DNA of 64,000 nt, from contig CAJFCJ010000030.1 of the NCBI GenBank assembly GCA_904063045.1, positions 124,001 through 188,000 on the forward strand. Direction: 5' to 3'. Positions 22,675-34,400 of the stretch are shown piece by piece. The stretch is from Dimorphilus gyrociliatus. Its lineage: Eukaryota; Annelida; Polychaeta; Dinophilidae. The position numbers and the translations under genes were made by a program. The stretch's first letter is position 1. Each line of letters starts with the position of its first letter. Under the pieces are notes generated by a model. That model saw nothing but the letters and a program-made list of their open reading frames with translations, made no database searches and was not told the DNA's origin.

Positions 22675-25600
22675 TTAGATGTCCGGATTAGGCTTTTGTT
22701 TAAGATTCGCAACTGGAGATGAATCACCATCTCGAACTGGGTCCATGGGCTTTGTGTCACTTTCGAGGATGTTAGACTGTTGTAACTTAGATGAGCTATC
22801 TATCCTTGTTCGTTCAATGTTCAAAACGTTGCTTAAAGATTGTCTCAAATTATCTATCGTATCAATAGGCTGAGTTGGCGGTTGAATACCTTGAGCACTC
22901 ATAAAACCTTGTCCCACAGGATTTTTCGACATAGGAACTTGATTGTAGCCCGTAACCTGATTCGGCATAAAATTCATCATTGCTGGTGGCACTTGTCTAA
23001 CCGGAACAGTATTGTTAAAATAGGCCTGATTCTGTGGTAGTTGAACATTCGAGGGTTTTTGCATTCCTATTGTTGGTGGTGTCTGTCGAACCGGCTGAAA
23101 GGAATTACTGGTCACAGCAGCCGAATGTGGAAAAGTTTGTTGACTATAAGCTTGCATATTTGGAGCATTCTGGCTAACAATAGGGGCTTGACTTTGCTGA
23201 GGTGTGCTTTGTCCATTTCTCGAATGACAGGCAACGCCTGTTAATTGCATACTTGATAGCTGAGAACCCGGTGTAACACCCATTTGCATTGAAAAAGCTG
23301 ATTGCTGATCTATCAAAGGTTGTTGAACTGGGTTTAGGCAAGAGATGCTGGTATTCTGTGACAAGGGAGGTGAGGTTTGCTTAGCCAATGTATTTGCAAT
23401 ATGAGGCATATTCCTTAGTATAGCTTCTGCGAAACGTTGTTTAAAAGATGAAACATACTGTTGGTACTCATGTGTATGCCTAGCTTCCATATCAGCATAA
23501 GTAGGATCCTGTTGCATGGCTTGCCTCATTGCAGAATTCATTAGATCTTGAGACTGAAATTTGAGATATTTTAATTAGAAATTAATCCAATTGTAGAACA
23601 AATAACATGCTATAGAATATAGTTTTGAATACAAATAATATACATTCAAGATAATATATAAATATGCTATTTTAATGCAAAAACCATATAAAAATAAAAA
23701 AATCAATATTTTAATCCAAGCGTTAGGCAATTAGCACTTTATTTACATTTTTTCTCACCGGTATATTTTGTAGATTCATTTGAAACTTAAACAAAGGAAG
23801 TTTTGCTAGAGATGGGATGATGGCAATGGACATATACAAAGTGAATAACGTTGAACGTTTAGGTCAGAGTAGAAAAGTGAGAAAATTTTTAAAACTCATT
23901 TAAAGCTTTTCCGTTAGAGAATAAAAAAAAATACACAACTCGCTTAGATTTTTTGAACGCGGTTCAAAAGTTCACTAAATGTCCTTTCTTTTTGTTTTAA
24001 ATAGAAAAAAAAGAGAACGATTAGCTTAAATAATAGGTACTTCTTATACTTTTTTCAATGTGTTTTTTAAGTTGATGGATCTCCCCCTTTAAACAAAAGT
24101 TCAAAAAATATCCCTTTTCAAGCAATATTAAACAAATAAGGAAAAAAAACTACATCAAAAATAAATAGTATAAAAAAAAACAATTTTCAATGCTAAACAG
24201 AAGAGAGCTTTGTCATAATTATAGCACATTTTAATTGTATAGAGTAAGTAAATATATATATATATACTGTATATAGATGTAAAAGTAAAGATAAATATAA
24301 ACTGATAAAATGGAAAAAGCCTAAAACTAACTAAATTTTCTCTCAAAACAGACTATCGTATTTAAATATATATATATATTCTTGTTTCTAAAGAAATTTC
24401 AATGACAAATTTCTTATTGTCATATTCAAATAGAATATGTTTACAATAGAAATTCACGCTTTTGCCTAAAACTTTAAAATTGGCTGAAGGATCTTCGGTA
24501 AATAGCTCAATATGTGTAACAACAAGTATACGTACATACTTTTCTTCCACATATATTACGTACAACCGCTTAATTTCGTGTATAATTGGTCATCAAAACC
24601 TTTTGAAGTATAGAGGCTATGTGCAAAAAAACCTACCCTTTCAGGATCATACAAAGGGTGCTGCATGAGCAAAGCGTCAAGCTCGGATAATTCTTTAATT
24701 CGATGCGAACTAGTAGTGGAGCCATAAGCAGACGAATTTTCAACAGAAAATAGTTGATGATTTAAAGCAGGATACGTATTATTGCGTGCAACCTGGCTCT
24801 CCTGTTGGGATTCCAAAGCATTGCTCTCAGCCTCCGATACGGAATCAAAATCAGTATTCTTTGTTGGACCATAGCCATTATCGTTGTCTGTATGATGGAT
24901 TACACTAGTATTTGCTGATAAGACTGTAGGAACACAATGATGATAACTATCGATGTTTGGTCCAGATTCCTTTTCCTTTTCAGCCCGTTCCCTTTCTCTT
25001 TCCTTATCCCTCTCTCTTTCTCTTTCTCTTTCTCGTTCTCGTTCTCTTTCTCGCTCTTTTTCTAGCTCTTTTTCTCGTTCTTTTTCTTTTTCACGTTCTT
25101 TTTCTTTACTCTTACCGTCGTCGGTCTCCTCTACCGCCGAAATTTTGAAACGTCCTAATTGCTTGTTAGGAGAGGATACCGGAGAAGTACTTTGAGGTTG
25201 TGGATGATCGTCCTTTCTAACAGGAACCGATCTTTCACTGCCGCCAGGTGAAACATTAATAATTTGTAATTTACTCCTTCGTGGTTTCTCAAGATTATCA
25301 GTTTCAGTAAAAGTTGGTTGATCTTCTACTTCACCTCCCTTTTGAGGAAATGCATGCATATTCATAGGCCTCGAATGTAAATTTTGTAACTTTTGATGTA
25401 AGTTTGCCAAATCTTGTGGTGGCATATTGTTAAAGGAAGACGATTGAGGATTGGCGTAAAAGCTATGCTGACTAGCAGGGTGAACAGGTGCACTCTCTCT
25501 CCTTTGTGGTACAACGGGTGGTTGTGTTGGTAGTTGACATGCTTTCACAAAATATAAGGCTTGCCCCATCAATGCTTGGGTATCAGGAGTATTCTCCAGC

Positions 25601-28600
25601 GGAAATTGAGAAACAAGCTGGAAGACTGTAGCTATCTGCTGAGTTATAGGATACAAAGCCGCCGGGTTATTTATAAAAGTAAACGCTTGATTTAATAAAT
25701 CTCGTAGTTGTCCCAAATAGGCTTTTGCTAAATCACCTCGACATTGATACACCGACAATTTAGTATATACGTCATCAAGGTTTACATTTGCCATACCGCT
25801 TGTCGCAGATGGAGTTGGAGGTAAACTACTACCACCTGTAACTGGTTGACTCGAAAGTGTGTTCCTATCTCTTTTATAATCTCCGTAATTGCCTCTGAAC
25901 ACATCGTCTTTTTTAACTCTCTGAACCGAACTATCATTACTTTCAAGGAAGAATTCTGTATGTTTATTCTCTGGTTCTTGACTAGCTTGTCTAGATCTGT
26001 CAGTATCATTCATGTTGGGAGCTGATGAAGTTTGCAGAGGAATGTTGTGGGCATCTCCGTCCGACATGAGTGGAGTTGGATGCGTTGGGGTTGGCAGTAT
26101 CTGGTTTTTGCACAATATTAGGTTTGCTTAGTTCGAAAGAGAAGAATATAGTAAAATATAAAAATTACGAACTTCTTGAACTTTAGATAACAATTTGGCA
26201 ATTTGACTTTTAAATTTATCTACTAGGCCCAAATCCAAATGCTTTGCTTCCACGAGAGACTCAGCCATCTCATCAGCATCCATGTCAACTTTATCGACCT
26301 TTTAATAGAACATATTTAGCAAATGATATCCTATATATAGTTTATAGACAATTTTTTTGCGTAAACCACAAATAACATCAACTTACTTCAAAAGTAACAA
26401 CTTCAGCATCTCTTTCTCCTTTCCCTCCTGACATTTCACATTCAATTTTTCCATGTTTTGTTCCCTTTAGCTCAACTCTTAATTCATTGCCAAGTTCGCC
26501 TGTTCTTCGTTTTTGTCGAGACTTAGCCTGTAAGAAGACGAAAAATCTATATGATGAATAAAAATGAAGCAGTTTTACCTTTTCTTTTTTTTGAGCAAGA
26601 GGAACAGGGGCTCTTTTAACTTCACTCGATTCAATATCTGAATCTCTCACTGTTTCTTCTACTGGCTGATGTTGCTGATCTGGACGTAAATCAACTGACG
26701 CCTGATGTTGAATAGGAGCATGTTGTGTAGTTACTGGTTGGGTGGTAACATCCGCCGGTTGTTCAGGTATCTGACCTTGTTCTTTGTTCTCCTGAACTGC
26801 TGTGGCATTAGGGTTTTGTTGTTGTTTCTCTTGATTCCATTTTTTAGTTAGGTCCCTTATCTAATCAAAAATAAAAGAAATAGTCATATTCTAAGCAGCA
26901 TAGAGATAAATATAATAGAATACAAATAAAAAGAAAAATAGAATAATTATCAACCTGTCTAACAACTGAGTTAAAGTCTGAATCTACAACATAGCCGGAT
27001 TTAAGCATTTCCTTTGCAACATCTTCAGGTGAATCAGTGTTTAAGCTATACTCAAATTCAATAGCCTCGTTTTCTTTATGCTTGTCTTTTCTCCGTTTTG
27101 CATCAATTAATCTGAAAAGAAAATATTTGATTAAATTTTCATTATCTAGACAAATCTATAACAGACAGATTAATGAATTTTTTTTTTTATTTAGGGAATT
27201 TTATATATATGAACTTGCAATCTGTTTCGTAAATGTATTATCACAACTATTTTTATTGGAACAAAAAAATTTTTAATATCAAATTGCGTAAATTGATCGT
27301 ATTTCTTATCTAACTGGAACATTAATCTTTTTTTATCCGAAATGTGCATTCTTTAAAACAATACTTACCGAAAATGAAGTTTAATTGTATTATTATCTGA
27401 TCCTACTTCTGAAAGTTCTAATTTTACTTCAGCAAAAAATGGATGTTGTAGGAGTTCCTTTGCAGAAAATCTATAATAAATATTACCAACAGTATAATAC
27501 ATGTAAATACTATGAAAAAATCCATTCTTCTTATTATTTTATCTCATTTGATTCACCTACATCTTTGAATCATTAAGTACACAGAAATAATAGTGTAATC
27601 ATTACACCCTCACCTGTCTTCTTTTCGACTCTTTGTGCAACCTTCTATAATTTCCTTCACGTCTGGATTGTCAATTTTATCGAAACTCTCTGGTTTAACT
27701 CCAGCAGTTACACGGCGAAAAATTTGTGCAGGATTTGTACATTCTTTGTAAGGATATTCTGATGTGCACATTTCTAACATGCACATCCCGAAAGCGTATA
27801 TGTCAACCGCTTCATCGTAATGTTCCTCATACATTTCGGGAGCCATAAACTCTGGCGTACCTGTGAGCATATATAGAATTAATAATTAGATTCAAGCGGT
27901 AAAGAGAAATTAAAGAAATAAACCTATAACACTCCTAGCAAAGCTCTTGTTTTTTAAAGTAGCTAGGCCTAAATCCCCGATCTTTACGGATCCCGTTGTT
28001 CCGGTAATGAAAATATTGTCACACTTCAGATCACGATGAATAACAGGCGGCATTCTCGTGTGTAAGAAGCATAATCCTTTAAAAAAAATATGCATCCTAT
28101 AAATTGCATGCATTTGAAGTATTAATTATATAATACCTCGCAGAATTTGCCTACACCAATTCTTAACAACTTTCAATTGCACTCTATTTTTAAACTTTTT
28201 GATGTATCTGTTGTAAAACAAATCATAACCCAAATCTCTCTAATCACTGTACGAACGTTTTCAAAGTTCCGGAGGTCATCATCTCTGTTACGAGAACGAT
28301 GATTTTTCTATTCCTCGTGTTGGTTTCCTCCCAGGAGTCATAAAATCGGACGATATTTGGATGTTGAAGATCCTTTAGCATGCTCGCCTCTTCTCTGAAA
28401 CGCTCTCGTTCTTTCTTATGCCATTTCTTGTCCTTCAAAATCATGTGCAATCATTTTCCTAAAAAATATATTTTAAGTGTTACCTGTAACTCGCACCATG
28501 CTACTTGAACACCTGTTTCTGTGTCTAATCCTTTATAAACTGTTTTGAATGATCCTCTTCCAATTTCTTGATTGAATTTAAGAAATCTGCTATCAGGAGA

Positions 28601-28996
28601 TGCATGTACACTTTTATACTCCTCATCCTCCTTCTCCCCACTCTTATCCTCTTTCTCATCCTCTAATTCTTTATCATTAACTCGAATACTAGGATTAGCT
28701 TCAGAAGACAGCTCTGATTTGTAATTTTCTTGTTCATTTACGGGTATACTTTCATAATACTTATTATCAGCAGAAGAAATCTTACGTTCAAATACTTCTG
28801 TGGTGTCTAGCGGTGGTGAATCTTCAATTGTAACCTGTTTTTTTACTTTACCACCACTTGACATACGTTTCAAAGCAGGTGGTGGGTGCTTCATACTGTC
28901 CGAATCATTCCTTCTGTCAATTGTTGCTGATACTTTAGGCTCGTCTTCTGGTAAAGAATTTTTTCTAGATGATGATCTACTGCTATTTTCATCCAT
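22675..28996 (-). CDS. WNK: WNK (with-no-lysine) protein kinase
   Basis: Ser/Thr kinase that senses chloride and osmotic stress and phosphorylates SPAK/OSR1 kinases to control cation-chloride cotransporters. Twelve exons: 28484-28996, 28257-28432, 28137-28207, 27924-28076, 27614-27860, 27369-27470, 26955-27111, 26579-26860, 26387-26527, 26173-26298, 24637-26100, 22675-23553; about 1436 residues. The kinase domain starts near residue 140. In [11 protein letters not shown], Lys151 is the WNK catalytic lysine, and VAWCELQ has Cys168 where other kinases have lysine. [16 protein letters not shown] and the activation loop [16 protein letters not shown] are intact. An OSR1/CCT-like autoinhibitory domain follows ([13 protein letters not shown]). 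GRFKISAV (Arg973) fits the RFx[V/I] motif that docks SPAK/OSR1. Exon 11 also codes for a Gln-rich helical stretch and a long Glu/Arg/Lys run. The Gln-rich last exon ends NPDI. Eleven introns, ten of them 49-257 bp and one of 1083 bp, keep the frame throughout. Confidence 0.95.
23554..24636 (-). other. Long last intron of the WNK gene
   Basis: A 1083-bp intron between phase-0 exons (donor AGG|GTAGGT at 24636, acceptor TTTCAG before 23553). It is AT-rich and contains one TATACTGTATA near 24264. I see no exon in it; the small ORFs here are Tyr/Ile-rich noise. An alternative transcript reading on past the donor would stop soon after, at about 24556. Confidence 0.7.
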
Positions 28997-31453
28997 AACA
29001 ACTTAGCGAATGTTAAAAACCATTCGACAACATTTTACTAAAAATAAAACATTATTTCTATATTTTATTACTTTGCAGTCTTTTCAGAAAATAATAAAAA
29101 GATGACAAACCAAAATGGTTTCCAGCTGTAAATTAAGTATCCTGTAATAAATTGTCTTTATTCTCTCGTAAACACTCACAAAAAAAGTATTACTATAAAT
29201 CAGATATATTTTACTTTTCCTTTGGCTTATATGGGATAATCCAAATTAGAAAACTGCGCAGTTTTACAATCGATTACATACGCAAAAAAATGCTAAGTGT
29301 CAATGAAGTGCAGTAGACCGGAAATACAACACTGATGTTATTATTTTCGTATTCAAAATTTCGAAATATTAGATCTCCTTAAAAAAGAAGAATTAAAACC
29401 TTGGATAAGAAATAATTTTTCTCGCAAATCTTTAGAAAATATAATTATACGAAGAATAATAGGTTAGCAGTTCATTAGAGATATATGTTAAAAGGATATT
29501 TAATTAAATGGGGAAGGAGCAGGAACCACATAGACTTCTTGAAACAATATCTTTTCAAATAGTTATTACTAACTTATAAGTATATTTATTTCATAGACTG
29601 ATTTAAATTTATGAATATTTTAGTTGAAAAATATGTTCGAAAGTACTGAAAATTTTAATCGTTTGACGCAAGTGAAATTTAAGACAGGGCTAAAGGTCAT
29701 GTAAAGCTTTAGGTTTGTAATAAATTACGTAATAATTAGCCTAATTTAAATACCTTTATATAGTTTCCCCTTCTAGTTTATGGTAACGAAAAAATAATAA
29801 AGCAAATAGAGAATTAATTGATTCAAGCTGGGGGGGTTAAGCGGCGCCCATAAGATCATTATCCCTTGTCATTAAAGAAAAATCAATGGTCATTGTTTGT
29901 ACTTATTACAATAAATTATTTGGGTTTAGTGCTTAGCTTGGCGGGGAAAAAAACTTCCTTGAAGTACAAAAATTGCAGCTTTTACCAAAAAAAAATTATC
30001 AAATTGTACATTATCAAGTAATTTTGTAACAGTTCAAGCTCTATTCGGCCTATAAAGGACCTCAATCACAGAATTGAAAGAAAAAATCCACATTAGAATA
30101 ATACTATAATAAAACACGCATTATTAGTTGAATAGAAGATAAAATTACTAAATTTCTTCTATACAAGCTGTATAATATATTGGAAATAAGTTTAAATATC
30201 GAATAATAAGTAATAAACTCAAATCGACTTTTATATTCGAATATCGTTTCTCGTTGCCTTTGCTTTCAACCTTCAATAACCTTCTACAATCAAGGAGAGT
30301 ATGATAAAAAAGTGAAAGGGCCAAACCGAACTGCTATTTAACTGACATGACATTGCAAAACAGTGGTACTAATAGAACATCTGCATCAAACGTTATCATA
30401 AATATCACCGATAGATTTGTTAATGACTTTAAAGAATACTATGATAGTTTACGTGGACAGAACGTACACTTTTATACTATAGATATTTTGTGTATCCGAT
30501 CTTCATCATTTGCAAATTAATAACTTCTGTATTCTCATATTTACACTACAATCAAAGGAATTATCAAATACCATTGCCAATTTCAACATCAACTTGATTA
30601 GTTTAAGATTTTCTCTTTGTGTCTCCTTTGTAAAAATGGAAAGAATTATAAAATCTCTTTGCAATATCTATGACATTGACATATATTTAATATATTTATT
30701 CCAATAATTCTTTAATCTAAGAAGTTCTCTTAGATAGTATTTAGATTATTATGACTCATCCTTACCCCACGGTGTTTCTAGAAAATTTCTCTCCGCGATA
30801 GTTCATATACGTGCTGCTATGATAAGGAGCAGTTATTTTCAAGATAAAAATTTAAATGTTATTTTCATTAACACATTTGTCAAAATGGCAAATGTTTTCT
30901 AGCATAATTTAGCAACTTATAAAATAAACATGGTATTCGTTTTTCAAAACATAAGCTTTTAATAAAACATTAGCGTTAAATAATATTGCTTCAATTATAA
31001 TAGAGAATAAAATTGCAAAACTTAAAAATTAGGTAAAAACATAAAATTTCTATTTATAATGGTTTTTATTCAATCTGAAATACATATGGTGGAAAAATTT
31101 AACAAAATAAGCGTTGTCACTTTAAATCAGTAGCAAAGAAATATTAACCGGAAGTTAGGAATAGAATTTCTATGAAATTTTTTCGAATTTTATTGCAACA
31201 TATATACATGTATATTATAGAAAATACATGTAATGATAAATTATTTTTATAAATATAGTTGTTCTATAAAATTTTAGTATTTACGAAAGACTTAAGTGGT
31301 ATGTGTACCTGTGATTTATTCGATAGAAAATCTTACCCGCCATAGATGCGGAAACGGAACCAGTCTACTTTTTTGAAACGATAACTTTTCAAATAACTAT
31401 CAGTAAATTGACGGCGTTTATCATCGGATTGTCCGACGGACTTGGCCAATAAA
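28997..31453. other. Divergent intergenic region between WNK and KIF23
   Basis: The two genes are transcribed away from each other, so this 2.5 kb should hold both promoters. It is AT-rich without a clear TATA/CCAAT arrangement. A small GC-rich segment at 29828-29855 (GGGGGGTTAAGCGGCGCCC) is the only compositional break. No ORF is supported. Confidence 0.45.
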
Positions 31454-34400
31454 ATGAAACCTACGTGAGTTAAAATATTGTCCATCATTTAGAATTATGT
31501 TTATCATATATAATGCAATATTCAGTCGTATATATGCCTTTTATGTTTGTTGCTCATTACTTAAAATGGCGCGCACCCTAAACTGCTCACATTTTTATCC
31601 GCAGGCGCGGTAAAACGCCAAGGAAAGCTCCAAAAAAGAGCAAGCCAACAGATCCTGTCGAGGTACAGACTTAAAATCTTCAATTTTACCTTTCTGAAAT
31701 ATTAGCATGTTAGGTTTATTGCCGGCTAAGACCGATTCACGAAAGCATTCCTCGATGCTGTCGATTCATATCAGAAGAAATTCTACAACTTACTCCAAGT
31801 GAAAATGCTATAGCTAGAAATGGCGATACGAAAGAGGTCATTATTCACACTCATAACATTAATGCAAAAGCAATTGGTTATAATGTTTTGCTTTTTCCAG
31901 ACTCAGTATTCTTTTAGCCGTGTATTCGATGAATATACCGGTCAGAAATCCATTTTCGATTACGTTGCTCTACCTTTGGTTGACGATGTCATACATGGAA
32001 AAAATGGTAAGGAGTTATTAATGTCTTTGATATTGTTATAGGTATATGTTTTATGTTATAAAATTCAGCACTACTTTTTGCTTATGGAGTCACATCATCT
32101 GGAAAAACTTACACAATGGATGGAATTTCGTCTGAGCAAGGCATTTTACCTAACTGTCTTGATGTAATTTTTAACTCAATTGGTCATTTACAAGCAAAAC
32201 GATATGTAAGTTGTTACCTCTCATTGCAAAATACGTAGTATTAATATTATTCTTAAAATATAGGTATTTAGGCCTGATAAAATGAATGGATTTGATGTGC
32301 AATCCGAGGCAGATGCAATGATGGAAAGACAACAAAGAGATATTTTACCAAAGATATCACAAAAGTTTGTTATTTAGTTGTGTTCTTTCATTTTAATAAA
32401 AATTTCCTTCTTTAGAAATAAAGAAACTATGAGTGATCACATGAAAAACAATAATAGAGATAAAAACATGACTAAAATAGCCGAAGTTGATGAGGACAAT
32501 GTGTATGCAGTATTTGTATCTTATATAGAGCTGTATAACAACTATGTGTATGATCTTTTGGAAGAACAAACTTATGATCCAATTACTGGTTTTAGGTAAG
32601 ATATTATTAAGGTTAATATTTTTTTGATTATATTCTCTATTTACTCAACAGACCTCCTCAAAGCAAGGTTCTCAGAGAAGATGCCGATCATAATATGTAT
32701 GTGTCTGGATGTGTTGAAGTACTAGTAAATAGTGCTGTGGAGGCATTCGATGTTTTAGAACGCGGAAAGAAACGCAGAAGAGTTGCTCATACTCAATTAA
32801 ATGCGGAATCTAGTAGAAGTCACAGTGTTTTTAACATTAGAATTGTTCAAAGTCCCTTGGATCCAACTGGGCGTGAGGTAGTCTATTTATGACCGTCTTA
32901 ATTATTTAATTTATTTCGAAATAACGAACAGGCTATTCAAGATAAAAGTCAAATTGCCACCAGTCAATTATCATTAGTTGATTTGGCTGGTAGTGAAAGA
33001 ACAGCTCGAACTGGAAATCAAGGAGATCGTTTAAAAGAAGCTAGTAAGTTGAAAGAAATATAAAACTATAGAATTTTATATTAAAGAGCTAATATTTCAA
33101 AAATTCAGGTCTCATAAATCAATCTCTTATGACATTAAGAATTTGTATGGAAAAACTTAGAGAAAATCAGCTGAATGATTCGAAACAAGTAGTTATGCAA
33201 TAATTAGTTTTTTATTCTTATTAATAAATATCTGATGTTTTCTTTCTTAAGATGGTGCCGTATCGTGATTCAAAATTGACACATCTTTTTAAAAACTACT
33301 TTGACGGTGAAGGTAAAGTGAGAATGGTTGTCTGCGTAAATCCAGACGTACAGGATTATGACGAGATATTGGTAATAATAAATATAAGTTTAATGAATCA
33401 TACAAGTATAATTTTTTTTTAAAAATCAAATAGCAAGTTATGAGGTTTGCTCAAACCGCTAAAGACGTTCAAATAACAAGACCAGAACAAGTTAAATTTA
33501 ACGTACACACGCCTGGACGCAGAAAGTTGGGACAATTACCATCGGACGAAGGGACATCAACAGAGACTCTTACCTCCAGTAGCTCTACTCAATCAATTAA
33601 TCCTCCTCCATTGGTACCTTGCATGAAAATGGCTGATATTCGCGATTCAGCGACGAACAAAGAACTGATAATGATCTTAAAAGCCAGTCGCAAATGGTTT
33701 AACCAATGTACAATGTCTGTAGATATTGGAAGTACGTAACAATTGCTTTAACGAAAGGGTTTTTTGTTAACATTATAACTAATGATATTTCGCCATTGGT
33801 AGGATCTCATTTTAGAGATAGATTAAGCAAGCTGGAAAGTCGTCATGCAGACTTGGTTGAAACGAAAGAAAATAATCATTCTAGGATGGCAACAAAAGAA
33901 GCCCAACTGAAGAAATTTGAACAACGAGTAAAAAATTTTCTTGAAAGTTATGTAAATATTTACAGTTATTTTCGCTTTTAAAAGATGAAAAAAATGAAGG
34001 AAAATAACGCTGCTCTTCAACATCAAAATGCACAATTGGCTCAAGAGAAGAGAGAAGCAGAAAATGAGGTATGAAGCGTATTGATTTAAAAGTGAAAAAT
34101 AGTTAAATATTTAGATACATATGTTTATAGTTTGTTTATGAATTATAAGTATCTGGTTGATGTGAAAAATTAGTTGATAAATTATAAATATGACAATACT
34201 AGCGAAAAAAAAAGAGGAAAAAAGAAACAAGTACAGAGTATAAGCGATCCAAATCAGCTGGAAACAAAAATCGTAGCAGTTTCTTCAAACCTCTATATAG
34301 AAGTTATAGCGATACAGGATTAGATGACGAAAACTGGAACAGCAGTACATCATATCAAGAAAGACAAGAGAAATTTTCAAGTTATAATAAATATCTATCT

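Noticed and set aside
24953-25195. 80-codon plus-strand frame of almost pure Ser/Leu/Arg/Phe
   Set aside because: Antisense of the Glu/Arg/Lys run in WNK exon 11; low complexity only.
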